64,000 nt of DNA from Pirellula sp. (lineage in GTDB: Bacteria; Planctomycetota; Planctomycetia; Pirellulales; Lacipirellulaceae). Shown in pieces: positions 54,309 through 63,883 of the stretch (position 1 is its first letter; each line of letters begins with the position of its first letter). The stretch is from positions 204,168 through 268,167 of the forward strand of contig PNKX01000003.1 of assembly GCA_013822725.1 (NCBI GenBank), written 5' to 3'. The notes below the pieces were generated by a model, which did not search any database, had not been told where the DNA came from, and was given only the letters and a program-made list of their open reading frames with translations. Position numbers and translations under genes: made by a program.

Positions 54309-55325
54309 CTACCCCAGCTCCCGATCCATCGCCGCCGCGATCCGCCCGCACTGCCGCATCATCTCGGCGAACTGGTTGAAGTTCATCGACTGGTAGCCGT
54401 CGCTCATCGCTTTGTCGGGATTCGGATGGACCTCGACGATCAACCCGTCGGCGCCGGCGGCGACGGCGGCCCGCGCCATGGCGGTCACCAGGTGCGTGTG
54501 GCCCGTGCCGTGGCTCGGATCGATCACCACGGGCAAGTGGGTTTTCGCCTGGACGTACGGCACCGAGGCGAGCGGCAGCGTGAACCGCGTGTGGGTCTCG
54601 AACGTCCGGATGCCGCGTTCGCAGAGCATGACGTTCGGGTTGCCGGCGTCGAGAATGTACTCGGCGGCCAGCAACCATTCGTCGACCGTCGCGCTGGGGC
54701 CGCGCTTCAGCAGCACCGGCCGCGGGGATTTGCCGGCGGCTTCGAGCAGGCGGTAGTTCTGCATGTTGCGGGCGCCAATCTGCAGCACGTCGGCGTATTT
54801 CGACACGAGATCGACGTCTTCGCTGGCGACGACTTCGGTCACGACAGCCAGGCCCGTGACGTCGCGAGCGGCGGCCAGCAGCTTCAGCCCCTCTTCCTTC
54901 ATCCCCTGGAAGCTGTACGGACTGGTGCGCGGCTTGAACGCCCCGCCGCGCAGCGCCGTGGCGCCGGCAGCTTTCACGGCCTTGGCCGAGGCGATGATTT
55001 GCTCCTCGCTCTCCACCGAGCAGGGGCCGGCCATGACGCCGATGTTGACCCCGCCGACCTTCATTTCCAGGGCTTTCACGACCGTCTGCTCGGACTTCAA
55101 CTCGCGGCTGGCGAGCTTGTAAGGCGCCAGAATCGGCAGCACCTCGTCGACGCCGGGGCCGCTTTCGAGCGACCCCATCCCCGCGATCCGCTCGTCGCCG
55201 ACGACGGCGATGACGGTCCGCTCGGAACCTTTGATGACGTTGGGCTTGAGCCCCTTCGCTTCCACATGAGCAATCATGGCATTGATATCCGCTTCGGTGG
55301 CAGAACGTTTCATGACGACGATCAT
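54309..55325 (-). CDS. aroF: DAHP synthase (3-deoxy-7-phosphoheptulonate synthase)
   Basis: Makes DAHP from PEP and erythrose 4-phosphate, the first step of aromatic amino acid synthesis. The ATG at 55325 gives [18 protein letters not shown], the ferredoxin-like N-terminal domain (about 1-70) of the type I-beta group; GGAGC lies upstream. The barrel shows [61 protein letters not shown] and [10 protein letters not shown]. 338 residues. An aromatic-rich leader peptide and a terminator lie between its promoter region and its start (see 55480-55624). Confidence 0.95.
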   Translation of the reverse strand: MIVVMKRSATEADINAMIAHVEAKGLKPNVIKGSERTVIAVVGDERIAGMGSLESGPGVDEVLPILAPYKLASRELKSEQTVVKALEMKVGGVNIGVMAGPCSVESEEQIIASAKAVKAAGATALRGGAFKPRTSPYSFQGMKEEGLKLLAAARDVTGLAVVTEVVASEDVDLVSKYADVLQIGARNMQNYRLLEAAGKSPRPVLLKRGPSATVDEWLLAAEYILDAGNPNVMLCERGIRTFETHTRFTLPLASVPYVQAKTHLPVVIDPSHGTGHTHLVTAMARAAVAAGADGLIVEVHPNPDKAMSDGYQSMNFNQFAEMMRQCGRIAAAMDRELG

Positions 55326-55380
55326 CGGGATGAGCTCCAATACATGGGTTGGGTGCCTGTTTTTGTTTGTTTCTAGTTTC

Positions 55381-55465
55381 AGCCCCTGGCTCCGCCAGGG
55401 GGTAGCAGTTCGCAGGACAACGCCTAGCGGTATGGACGCCGACCCCCGGGCGGAGCCAGGGGCTA
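55381..55465. repeat. Palindrome AGCCCCTGGCTCCGCC…GGCGGAGCCAGGGGCT
   Basis: The arms AGCCCCTGGCTCCGCCAGGG and CCCGGGCGGAGCCAGGGGCT enclose about 45 bases. It lies between the terminator and the DAHP synthase start, inside the mRNA leader, and resembles 53187-53273. Confidence 0.75.
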
Positions 55466-55479
55466 AAAACACTTTTTCC

Positions 55480-55521
55480 AAAAACGAAAAAAGCCCCGGG
55501 CGTCCTAGGGCGCCCGGGGCT
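55480..55521 (-). terminator. Intrinsic terminator in front of DAHP synthase (attenuator candidate)
   Basis: On the minus strand AGCCCCGGGCGCCC and GGACGCCCGGGGCT form a stem of about 13 bp with a small loop. TTTTTTCGTTTTT follows. The stem begins 31 bases after the stop of the leader peptide gene and ends about 165 bases before the DAHP synthase ATG. Its 5' arm holds GGGCGCCC, which can also pair with GGGCGCC inside the leader gene. Confidence 0.8.
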
Positions 55522-55552
55522 TCGGTTGGTTAGGTGCTTGGCGATGTCTCGA

Positions 55553-55624
55553 CTATGCACAACCTCTGGCCCGACGGCGCCCGCCGGTAAAGCTAAACCA
55601 GAAGTAGTACAGATACGTGTTCAT
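55553..55624 (-). CDS. Aromatic-rich leader peptide of DAHP synthase
   Basis: A 23-codon frame with ATG at 55624. The first twelve residues are MNTYLYYFWFSF, seven of them Tyr, Phe or Trp. The rest is Gly/Arg-rich and ends in TAG. A strong intrinsic terminator follows and the aromatic-pathway enzyme gene comes next. This matches leader peptides of the trpL/pheL kind, in which ribosome stalling at scarce charged tRNAs decides termination. GGAC lies just before the ATG and is a weak binding site. A possible promoter TTGCTA-17-GACAAT lies immediately upstream (about 55670-55630). The peptide composition is seen; the control is inferred. Confidence 0.7.
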   Translation of the reverse strand: MNTYLYYFWFSFTGGRRRARGCA

Positions 55625-55712
55625 CGCAGTCCGTATTGTCGGCAGAAACTCAGGTTCTAGCAAGAGATTTTCTGCGGAGAATTTCTCGCCCGTCACTCCG
55701 AGGCTTGAAACA

Positions 55713-55786
55713 GTCACCCCGAGGTACTCCGAGGGGTCCGCTCGACTAGCTAAATAGCCGGACCCCTCGGAGTACCTCGGGGTGAC
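55713..55786. repeat. Palindromic element, GAGGTACTCCGA family (full copy)
   Basis: Perfect arms of about 28 bases (GTCACCCCGAGGTACTCCGA… and complement) with a loop CTCGACTAGCTAAATAGC. It lies between the S9 peptidase gene and the leader peptide of DAHP synthase. Confidence 0.85.
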
Positions 55787-55823
55787 CACTGCGAGCCGGT
55801 GACCGCTGCTAGCCTTCGTCGAC

Positions 55824-58076
55824 TTATGCCTCAGCCTCCGCCGGTTTCGGCTCCGGCTTGGGCGGCATCTGCTTCCGATCGGCCTTCAACTCATCATCCA
55901 ACCCCGGCACCTGGGCGGCGCCAGCAGGGACGTGAATCGACGACCCCTCGAAATCTTTGCCGACCGGTTCGTACTGCCCGCCGAGGTGCTCCGCCAGGAA
56001 CGCCTCGGTCACCGCGTTGAACGACTTGCGATTCGGCTCGCCTGCGAAACCGTGACCTTCGTCGGGATAAAGGACGTAGGTCACCGGAATCTTCTTCTCC
56101 TCCATCGACTTGACGATCTGATCGGCTTCGAGCTGCGTGACGCGGGGGTCGTTGGCGCCTTGGCCGATGAGGAGCGGCTTCTTGATCTGGTCGACTTTCG
56201 TCAGCGGCGAACGCTCCAGCAGCGCCGCCTTCCCTTCTTCGGTGTCGACGTCGCCGACGCGAATCTTCATCACCGGCATGAACGAGGCCCAATAAGGGGG
56301 CACGTTCTCCAGCAGCGTCACGAGGCTCGACGGGCCGACGATGTCGACGCCGGCGGCGAACACGTCGGGCGTGTAGGTCAGCCCGACCAGCGTCGCGTAG
56401 CCGCCGTAGCTGCCCCCCATGATGGCGACCTTGTCCTTCTGCGCGATCCCCTTCTCGACGGCCCAGTTGACGGCGTCGATCAGATCGTCGTGCATCTTGC
56501 CGGCCCACTCGCCGTTGGCCGCGTTGACGAACGACTTGCCGAAGCCGGTCGAGCCGCGGTAGTTCACCGCCAGGACGGCATAGCCGCGGTTGGCGAGCCA
56601 CTGATGTTCCGGATCAAAGCCCCACGCGTCACGTGCCCACGGACCGCCGTGGACGTTCAGCACCATCGGCACCGGCTTGTTCGGCACGCCGTCGCCATCG
56701 GGATCGCTCCCGGGCGGCAGCGTGAGGTACGACACTAGCTCCTTGCCGTCACGCGTCGGAATCAGCACCGGGTGCATTTTCACCAGCGGGTAGCCTTCGA
56801 GATCGTCGCGGCTGTTGAACAGAAAGTGAGCCTTCCCTTCGCCGCGATCGTAGCGATAGAACTTCACCGGCCCGTCGTCGAGCATGAACGCCACAGTCCA
56901 CTGCTGGTCGTCGAGCGTCCGGCTGGTGACGATTACTTCGCCATCTTCGACCGTTGCGAGGTAATCGAGATCTTTCTTGATCGCCGGATCGAGGATATCC
57001 CACTCAGTGCGGTCGTAGGTGAACGCGACGGCTTGGATCGTCTTCTCGGTCGGGTGGACGAGTACCTCGCCAATATCAGCCTTCGGATTCTCGGCGACGA
57101 GCTTCTTTTCGTCGGTCTTCAGGTCGATCGAGAAGAGCGCACTCGTGTTGCGATCGCGGCTGTCGAGCAGGTAGAGCACCGTGCCATCTTTGTTGAACCC
57201 GGCGGGCGAGGTCGACATGGCATCCTCGGGGCCGACCTTCATGAAGGTCTTCCACTCGGCGATGCCTTTGTCGCCTGGCTTGCCGGCGTCGCCATCGGCT
57301 GGCTCCAGCAGTTCGTTGCCCCCGTCTTCGGTGTAGGTGAAGGCGAAGCGCACGTTGTAATCGTCGTCGGTGATGAACGCCGCGTAGCCCGGGTTCTCCT
57401 GGATCAGCTTCCGCTCGCCGGTCTTGAGGTTCACCTTGTAGATGTCATGCAGCTGCGGGATGCGGTCGTTCAGGCCGACCAAAATCTCGTCGGGGAACTT
57501 TTCGCTCACCCCTTCGATCGTGGCGTGAATCTTTTCCAGCGGCGTTAAGTCGGTCGTCTTGCCGGTCGCGACATCGGTGGCGTAGAGATGCCAGTTCTCG
57601 TCGCCCCCTTTGTCTTGCGTGTAGAGAATATGCTCGCCGGTGTAAGCCCAGCTGTAGCCGCGGATGTCGCGGGTCTTGTCGTCGGTCACCTGCTTGGCGG
57701 CCGACATGTCGTCGATCGGCGCCACGAAGACGTTCAGGATGCCGTCGACCGGCGCGAGGTAGCTCATCCACTTGCCGTTGGGGCTGATGCGCGCGGAGGC
57801 TTTTTGAGGATTGCCGAAGAGAACGCTGCGGGGGATCAACTTCTGCTCCTTGGTTGAGGCTTCGGCTGGCGCCGCTTCGGTAGCCGCCTTCTCACTGCTC
57901 GCGGGCTTCGCCGAGTCCTTGGTTTCAGCGGCGTCCGCCGACTTGTCTCCCTTAGCGGCCGCTTCTTTCGCGGCAGGGGCAGGTTGGCAGCCCAGCGTGG
58001 CCGCCGAGGCGATCGCCGCCGACAGGGCCAGGAATCTGGCGGTTCGGTTCAAACTTGATTTGTAAAAGAGACCCAT
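55824..58076 (-). CDS. S9-family prolyl oligopeptidase-like peptidase, lipoprotein
   Basis: From the ATG at 58076 (GGAGG upstream) 750 residues; the frame opens 23 codons earlier. The lipobox ATLGC follows a signal sequence. An Ala/Lys-rich linker leads to a beta-propeller (about 75-430, e.g. ISPNGKWMSYLAPVDG, GYSWAYTGEHILYTQD). The alpha/beta hydrolase (about 470-700) has the triad Ser in MGGSYGGYATLV, Asp in GQGANDPRV and His in YPDEGHGFAG. It is an extracytoplasmic aminopeptidase/oligopeptidase, probably used in peptide uptake. Confidence 0.92.
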   Translation of the reverse strand: MGLFYKSSLNRTARFLALSAAIASAATLGCQPAPAAKEAAAKGDKSADAAETKDSAKPASSEKAATEAAPAEASTKEQKLIPRSVLFGNPQKASARISPNGKWMSYLAPVDGILNVFVAPIDDMSAAKQVTDDKTRDIRGYSWAYTGEHILYTQDKGGDENWHLYATDVATGKTTDLTPLEKIHATIEGVSEKFPDEILVGLNDRIPQLHDIYKVNLKTGERKLIQENPGYAAFITDDDYNVRFAFTYTEDGGNELLEPADGDAGKPGDKGIAEWKTFMKVGPEDAMSTSPAGFNKDGTVLYLLDSRDRNTSALFSIDLKTDEKKLVAENPKADIGEVLVHPTEKTIQAVAFTYDRTEWDILDPAIKKDLDYLATVEDGEVIVTSRTLDDQQWTVAFMLDDGPVKFYRYDRGEGKAHFLFNSRDDLEGYPLVKMHPVLIPTRDGKELVSYLTLPPGSDPDGDGVPNKPVPMVLNVHGGPWARDAWGFDPEHQWLANRGYAVLAVNYRGSTGFGKSFVNAANGEWAGKMHDDLIDAVNWAVEKGIAQKDKVAIMGGSYGGYATLVGLTYTPDVFAAGVDIVGPSSLVTLLENVPPYWASFMPVMKIRVGDVDTEEGKAALLERSPLTKVDQIKKPLLIGQGANDPRVTQLEADQIVKSMEEKKIPVTYVLYPDEGHGFAGEPNRKSFNAVTEAFLAEHLGGQYEPVGKDFEGSSIHVPAGAAQVPGLDDELKADRKQMPPKPEPKPAEAEA

Positions 58077-58345
58077 CAAACTCGCGCCTCCGGTGCTAAA
58101 GCCTTGCGGGGTATTGGGATCAGTGCGACCGTATTGTTCCGCCAAGCGGGGCAGTCAGCAACCCGTCGGCGAGATTTCGCTATGGGATTGAGGTTCGGAT
58201 ACACTGAAGCCACCCGTCACATGGACTTTAAGACGTTTATTTTGTGATGAAGAAACAATGCCTAGAAAGGTACTGGGTACTTAGGTACGGAGTACTGAAG
58301 AATCCACTGCTTACTGCCGTTTGACTCCTGACTCCTGACTCCTCC
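58077..58345. other. Divergent gap between the S9 peptidase and comEC
   Basis: Contains AAGGTACTGGGTACTTAGGTACGGAGTACT, a weak palindrome, and three copies of TGACTCC before comEC. No gene or clear promoter was found. Confidence 0.4.
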
Positions 58346-60864
58346 TTGGAAACGTCCGCCGCGACTCTTGAACATTCGCCGCCGCGGACCCTATATCGTC
58401 CGTTGGCCTGGCTCGCCGTCGCGGCTGGCCTCGGCATCGCCGCCGACCATGCTCTTCATTCGCGGCTCGAGGCGAGTTTGTTCGGCCTGTGGTGGATTGG
58501 CGCCGCCGTCGCGCTAGTTTGTGCCGAATACGCCGGTCGCCACCAGCGGGAGTCGATCGCCGCCGCGGCCTTGCTGCTGGCAATCGGCGGGGCCGGGGCC
58601 GCCTGGCATCACCGCTGCTGGAATGACTTCCCCGCGGGCGACCTCGGCCGCTTCGCCGCCGAGGAGCCGCAACCGACCTGCGTCACCGGCGTGCTGACCG
58701 ACCGGGTAAAGATCTCGCCTCCCGCCGACCGCAGCCCCCTCCGCGCATTGCCAGCGCAAACGATGAGCGAAACGACGCTCGAGGTCGAGCAAATCCGCGA
58801 CGGGGCAGGGTGGCGCACCGCCGGCGGCCTCACCCGCCTCCGCGTCGCCGGCGAGCTCCATGGCGTTGCCGTCGGCGATCGCGTGGTGATCTTCGCCCAA
58901 CTCGGCCGGCCGCTGCCGCCCCTCAACCCGGGCGAGTACGACTGGCAGGCCCACGAACGCCGCTTTCGCCGCAACAGCGAGCTCTACTGCGATCACGTTC
59001 GCTGCGTCACGGTAACCGCTGTCGCCCCGTCGCTCGGCTTCGACGGCTGGCTCGCTGGGGTGCGCGGGTGGTGCGAGCGGCAACTCACAGCCAACGCTCG
59101 TCGCATGACGCTCCGCTCGTGTTGGCAACGCTGCTCGGTGACCAAGAACGGTTGAGCGACTCGACGAAGGACGCCTTCCTGAACACGGGCGCCATCCACT
59201 TACTGGTCGTCTCCGGCGCCCACGTCGCGCTGCTCGCCGGCATCATCTGGTGGATCGTCCAAGGGACGCCCCTCAGCAACGGTACGCGGCTGGCCGTGAT
59301 GCTCGTCACCGTCGGCGTCTACGCCCTGATCGTCGGCCTGCAACCCTCCGTCACGCGCGCGACGATTCTCACTGTGATGACCGCCGTCGCCTTCCTCACC
59401 GGCCGGGCGCCGACGATGGGGAACATCCTCGGCCTCGCCGCGCTCGCCGTCTTCGCACTGAACCCGTGCGAACTCTTCCGCAGCGGCACGCAGTTCAGTT
59501 TTCTCGCCGTGTCGGTGCTGTTCCTGCTATCGCGTTGGAACTGGCGCCGCGAACCTCGTGATCCACTGAAGCGGATGATGATCGCCTACCACTCCTGGCC
59601 GCAGCGCGTCCTGCGCCGCACCGGCCAAGCCCTCTTCGCGATGACCGTCGCCTCGCTGGTGGTCGGCGTCGCGATGGCGCCGCTCGTCGCCTATCACTTT
59701 CATGTCGTGACGCCGGCGAGTATCCTCCTGACGCCCCTTGCCGGGCCGCTCATCGCTGTCGCGCTCGCCGCCGGGCTTGGCGTTGTGACCATTGGATGGC
59801 TGATTCCGCCGCTCGGTTGGGCGCTCGGCTGGCTCTGCGGTACGTCGCTGCACCTCACAGAACGTCTCGTTCAAGGCGCCGCCGAAGTCCCCGGCAGCTA
59901 CTTCCACACGGCCGGCTTCCCCGGCTGGTGGCTCCTCGCCTTCTACGGCGTCGCCGGCCTGTGGGCCGCGCTGCCACGTTGGCGGCCCGACTGGCACTGG
60001 CAAACGAGCGCCGCCCTCATCTGGCTCGCCGTCGGCTACGCCTCGATCGGGTTTGGCCGCGTCGCCCCCGACACGCTTCGCGTTACCTTCCTCGCCATGG
60101 GTCACGGCACCTGCACCGTACTGGAACTTCCCAGCGGCCAAACGATCCTCTACGACGCCGGCAGCCTCGGCTCGCCCTACGCCGCCACGAAGTCGATCTC
60201 CGCGTTCCTGTGGTCGCGCGGCATCAGTCGCCTCGACGCCGTCGTCCTCTCCCACGCCGACATCGACCACTACAACGCGATGCCTGGGCTCCTCGAGCGT
60301 TTCCCCATCGGCGTCGTTTACATCTCGCCGATGATGTTCGACCCCGTCGCCACCGGCGGCGACCTTACCGCGCCAAACTATCTCCGCGATTACCTCGACG
60401 CCGCCGGCATCCCCCTGCGCGAAATCTGGATGGGCGACCGTCTCCGCACCGACGACGCCTATGTCACGATCGAAGTCCACCACCCGCCCCGCGAAGGGCT
60501 GATGGCTCGCGACAACGCGAACAGCCTACTTCTCTCTGTGGAGTACGACGGCCGCCGCATTCTCCTCCCCGGCGATCTCGAATCCCCCGGCATCGAGCAG
60601 GTGATCGCCGACCCGCCGCTCGACTGCGATATCCTCCTCGCCCCCCATCACGGCAGCCCGCTGAGCGACCCGCCCGGCTTCGCCGCCTGGTGTACTCCCG
60701 AGTGGGTCGTCTTCAGCGGCGGCGATCGCGACCGAACAACGCTATCGCAGCATTCGTATCAGAAGGCAGGGGCCGTTGTGCGCCACACGGCCGCTAGCGG
60801 CGCGGTCAGCTTCGACCTCCGACGGCAAACCGCAACCAAGGCGGCGACCTTCCGAGCGAACTAA
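58346..60864 (+). CDS. comEC: ComEC/Rec2 DNA-uptake channel, apparently frameshifted
   Basis: ComEC is the inner-membrane channel for transforming DNA. The first frame (58346-59155) gives the N-terminal membrane segments and the OB-like domain (VTGVLTDRVKI…GGLTRLRVAGELHGVAVGDRVVIFAQL). The second, open from 58810 to 60864, gives the Competence core (LATLLGDQERLSDSTKDAFLNTGAIHLLVVSGAHVALLAGI) and the metallo-beta-lactamase-like end (SHADIDHYNAMPGLL, LLAPHHGSPLSD). The switch from one to the other falls between about 59081 and 59115 and needs a one-base shift backwards. No slippery heptamer is obvious, so it is either a deletion, a sequencing error or an unrecognised programmed shift. Confidence 0.85.
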
Positions 60865-61208
60865 CTTGGGGCGCCGCAAAGCTTTGGCAAGCCATTTGCT
60901 TTTGAGACGCCGTCGCAACAACGTGGCAATCACGGTCTAGCGTTCGTGCGAGCAATTCCCTATCTTTACGGAGTCGGAATCTGTGGAGGGAACCAAAGCT
61001 AGGTAAGCCTGCCGTGCCAAAAAGGGCGCGCCAGCGTGTCGCGAAGACACAAAGGCAGCGTCCCGCAACCGACAGGCTCCCAGCCATTTCTGCCAGATTT
61101 CTGCAACCTTCCGCGTTTTGGCTACCTCCGCTCGCCAACCTCGATTCCAGTGATTTCAGCGCCACGCTAGAAACTCTCTGCTACACGATACGAAAGGAAT
61201 CACCGCCG
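60865..61208. other. Gap before the desaturase gene
   Basis: No repeat family member and no convincing promoter were seen. AAAGGA lies ten bases before the desaturase ATG at 61209. The upstream frame (61014) would add 65 unusual residues and is rejected. Confidence 0.45.
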
Positions 61209-62216
61209 ATGTCCACGGTCACCTCGAAGGGTTCCCACAAACGCGCCAAGCGCGAGCCAGTCGACCCGAACAGCACCGCGGTTGACGTGAGCGAGGCGAT
61301 GACCAACGCCGCCCTTCTGAAGATGGTTTCCTCGTACATCCGCGCGCGTCGCCCCTTTCGGGAATTCGGGTTCAACTGGCCGATCGTCTCCTGGATTGGC
61401 ATGGTCCATGTGATGGCCGTCGCCGCGCTGTTTTTCTTTAGCTGGCCGGCCTTCATTACCTGCGTCGTCCTGGCGTTCATCACCGGCAGCTTCGGCGTCT
61501 GCATGGGCTACCACCGGTTGCTCACGCACAAGAGCTTTCAAACCTATCGCCCCGTCCGCTGGTTGCTCGCCTTCCTCGGCGGCCTCTCGGGCGAAGGCTC
61601 GGCCCTCACTTGGGTCGCCAATCACCGCAAGCATCACGCCTTCAGCGATCACGAAGGCGACCCCCACTCGCCGACCGACGGTGCCTGGTGGAGCCATGCC
61701 TTCTGGTTCATGCCAAACTTCGGCCGCAAGTGGCACGCAGAAGTGCTGAACCGCTACGCCCCCGACATGATGAAAGACAAGGTAATGGTCGCCCTCCATT
61801 ACCTATTCCTCCCGTCGCATTTGGCCTGCGCCATCGGCCTGTACCTCATGGGCTACTTCGGTCCTGAAAGCTGGGGCCTCGGCTCGAACTGGGCCGGCTG
61901 GTCGATGGTCTTCTGGGGCCTCGGTATGCGGATGGTCTACGTCCTGCACGTTACCTGGTTCGTCAACTCGGCGACCCACCTCTGGGGCTATCGCAATTAC
62001 GAAACCACCGACAACAGCCGCAACCTCTGGTGGGTCGGCATCCTCGCCTTCGGCGAAGGCTGGCACAACAACCACCACGCCTACCAACGCGTCGCCCGCC
62101 AAGGCCACCGCTGGTGGGAAGTCGACGTCACCTACTGGTGCATCTGGATGATGGAAAAGGTTGGCTTGGCTTGGGACGTCGTGCGGGTGCGGGATATTCC
62201 GAAGGCGCCGGCATAG
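61209..62216 (+). CDS. Acyl-CoA/fatty acid desaturase (delta-9 type)
   Basis: Introduces a double bond into acyl chains in the membrane. 335 residues. The three His boxes of the family are present: HRLLTHKSF, VANHRKHHAFSDHEGDPHSP and GEGWHNNHHAY. Several membrane segments lie between (about 65-110 and 190-240). Both the length and the HRxxxH/HRxHH/HNNHH order match stearoyl-CoA desaturase-like bacterial enzymes. A strong terminator follows 40 bp later. Confidence 0.93.
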   Translation: MSTVTSKGSHKRAKREPVDPNSTAVDVSEAMTNAALLKMVSSYIRARRPFREFGFNWPIVSWIGMVHVMAVAALFFFSWPAFITCVVLAFITGSFGVCMGYHRLLTHKSFQTYRPVRWLLAFLGGLSGEGSALTWVANHRKHHAFSDHEGDPHSPTDGAWWSHAFWFMPNFGRKWHAEVLNRYAPDMMKDKVMVALHYLFLPSHLACAIGLYLMGYFGPESWGLGSNWAGWSMVFWGLGMRMVYVLHVTWFVNSATHLWGYRNYETTDNSRNLWWVGILAFGEGWHNNHHAYQRVARQGHRWWEVDVTYWCIWMMEKVGLAWDVVRVRDIPKAPA

Positions 62217-62257
62217 GCTCGCTCTGCCGCAGATAGTGCATACATTGATTAATAAGG

Positions 62258-62292
62258 CGCTCCGCATCTAATGTGATGCGGAGCGTTTTTTT
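62258..62292 (+). terminator. Intrinsic terminator of the desaturase gene
   Basis: CGCTCCGCATC and GATGCGGAGCG form a perfect 11-bp stem with a six-base loop, followed by seven T. It lies 42 bp after the stop at 62216. Confidence 0.9.
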
Positions 62293-62348
62293 ATCTACAG
62301 CATAACTGCGATTTGGTGGTTCTCCTCTAGGACGACTATTTCGCACTG

Positions 62349-62392
62349 TCATTCGCTCGCTTGAAGGCGGGTAACTGACCTTGTTCATTCAG
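62349..62392. repeat. 44-bp direct repeat, copy 1
   Basis: Reads TCATTCGCTCGCTTGAAGGC…GTTCATTCAG. Copies at 63339-63382 and 63840-63883. The centre GGCGGGYAACTGASCTTG is nearly invariant. Confidence 0.85.
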
Positions 62393-62422
62393 TCGGCAAA
62401 GACTCCATACATTTTGTTGCAC

Positions 62423-62698
62423 ATGAGTAAATACGCCAACTATCAAGACGTACCGTGGCTAAGAAAGTCGGGGACGAACACGACGTTTCTTGTACTTCAT
62501 CTTCTTACTCTCGGCATCCTGCCGTTTTTGTTGATCACCTGCCTCGTTCTAATAACAGGCGACATCTATTACAACAAAACCGACTCGGATGGGACGCTGG
62601 CAGTTTGGAGTAAAGCCAACAAGGTCATAGCATTCCTACTGTTACTGCCGCCGTTGCTCCTCATTGGAGTCGTCGTCGCAACCATCACTGGTTTCTAA
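62423..62698 (+). CDS. Small membrane protein of unknown function
   Basis: 91 residues from the ATG at 62423; an upstream start at 62381 lies next to a repeat. Two hydrophobic segments (FLVLHLLTLGILPFLLITCLVLITG and VIAFLLLLPPLLLIGVVVATITG) flank a charged loop. The family is unknown. This part of the window is visibly less GC-rich than the rest. Confidence 0.55.
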   Translation: MSKYANYQDVPWLRKSGTNTTFLVLHLLTLGILPFLLITCLVLITGDIYYNKTDSDGTLAVWSKANKVIAFLLLLPPLLLIGVVVATITGF

Positions 62699-62735
62699 TC
62701 GGAGTTAGGCTCACTCTTGTGCCTGCGCGTTAGCC

Positions 62736-63251
62736 ATGTCCAAAACGCTGTTTGTCAATTTTCGTGATCGAGGTCGCGATCTCGGCACTGAGGGCTTTTG
62801 GGCGTTCGACGTTGTAGTAGCGGTATTCCTGAAGCACCTAGTGGACGCCGCTAGTTCACACCAAATGGTTCAGAACGAGGGGTGGTTGGCGGATGCCGTC
62901 GAACAATGGCGTTTCAACGCGCTGTGTGGAGACTGCGGGCTCTTTTTGGAAGATTCATGGTCAGACGAGCAGGTTACTACTTTCAACAAACTAGCGAGGG
63001 AGGCGTGCCAAGTGTTATCGAAGCGCGAGAACATCCCAGCGCAAGAGATTGAATCGTGGCAGATAATGGACGGCAATGATGATCGGTGTTTCGCTCGCGG
63101 ACTGCCATTCGTGACAACGGAGTCAGCGATCCGTCTCGGTGAAGCCATCATCAAGCTTGTGGATGGTAGGTTGCCAGCGCGGCCGCCGGCCACATGGTGG
63201 TTTTTCGGCACAGAAGAATCTGACCTGACCATGGGAAGACGCGGCGAGTGA
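62736..63251 (+). CDS. Hypothetical protein
   Basis: 171 residues, starting MSKTLFVNFRDRGRDLG. No motif that I recognise. It has an even spread of charged and aromatic residues and looks like a small soluble alpha/beta protein. It follows the small membrane gene by 37 bases; the next repeat copy starts 88 bases after its stop. Possibly part of an accessory cassette set. Confidence 0.5.
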   Translation: MSKTLFVNFRDRGRDLGTEGFWAFDVVVAVFLKHLVDAASSHQMVQNEGWLADAVEQWRFNALCGDCGLFLEDSWSDEQVTTFNKLAREACQVLSKRENIPAQEIESWQIMDGNDDRCFARGLPFVTTESAIRLGEAIIKLVDGRLPARPPATWWFFGTEESDLTMGRRGE

Positions 63252-63338
63252 ATAGGGCGACATCACAAGTCGCTACCGTTGCCCCGCCAGCCCAACGGCT
63301 ACTTTGGCTTTTCACCTCCGCAGCGGTTATACTTCGTA

Positions 63339-63382
63339 TCATCAGCTCACTTGAGGGCGGGCAACTGAGCTTGTTCATTAGG
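63339..63382. repeat. 44-bp direct repeat, copy 2
   Basis: Reads TCATCAGCTCACTTGAGGGC…GTTCATTAGG. It lies 15 bases upstream of the ATG at 63398. Confidence 0.85.
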
Positions 63383-63397
63383 CGGCTTTGTGTCTTC

Positions 63398-63835
63398 ATG
63401 ACTTCGGCACGTCGCAGTACATGGCTATTGGTCACCGGTGTTCTGGCCGCAGTCCTACTCGGCGTCGCATTTTTGGCATTTCGAGTTTTGCCGCTACTAG
63501 TGTACGCGCAAGAGCGCACTGCTGCATACGAAGCGGTAGCTCAACTGCCAGATCGGCGTCCTGACGGCGTGGATGCTCAGGTTTGGGAAGTCGCTACATC
63601 CTGGGCGATTACAGCCTACGCGAACGTTTGCTTTTCCGAAGGGTATGTACCGATCGACGAGTTGAGGCGTTTTCGAGTCGATGTTGAGCAACGTATGGCT
63701 GGCAACGTGAATTTGGCGACGATTGATTGGCTTTGGGAGCGGTTAGCAGAAACCGGACCGCATGGCCAAGAATACCGAAATCGCTTCAAGCCGCAATATC
63801 GCGAGAGTCTAAATACGGAGTTGGCCAAGCGATAG
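63398..63835 (+). CDS. Membrane-anchored hypothetical protein
   Basis: 145 residues from the ATG at 63398; the earlier open frame runs through the repeat. One N-terminal membrane segment (LLVTGVLAAVLLGVAFLAFRVLPLLV) is followed by a soluble domain (AVAQLPDRRPDGVDAQVW…). No family recognised. The next repeat copy begins five bases after the stop. Confidence 0.5.
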   Translation: MTSARRSTWLLVTGVLAAVLLGVAFLAFRVLPLLVYAQERTAAYEAVAQLPDRRPDGVDAQVWEVATSWAITAYANVCFSEGYVPIDELRRFRVDVEQRMAGNVNLATIDWLWERLAETGPHGQEYRNRFKPQYRESLNTELAKR

Positions 63836-63839
63836 ATTC

Positions 63840-63883
63840 TCATCCGCTCGATCGAGGGCGGGCAACTGAGCTTGATCAGTATG
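63840..63883. repeat. 44-bp direct repeat, copy 3
   Basis: Reads TCATCCGCTCGATCGAGGGC…GATCAGTATG. Its last three bases are the ATG of the next gene. Confidence 0.85.

Noticed and set aside
59100..59156. Programmed -1 frameshift site in comEC
   Set aside because: No X-XXY-YYZ slippery heptamer is visible in the window where the frames must change; kept only as a possibility in the gene entry.
62349..63883. Integron attC sites
   Set aside because: GTTAGGC at 62703 and GTTAGCC at 62728 look like core sites, but no RYYYAAC partner lies at a suitable distance, and the 44-bp repeats lack the attC fold.
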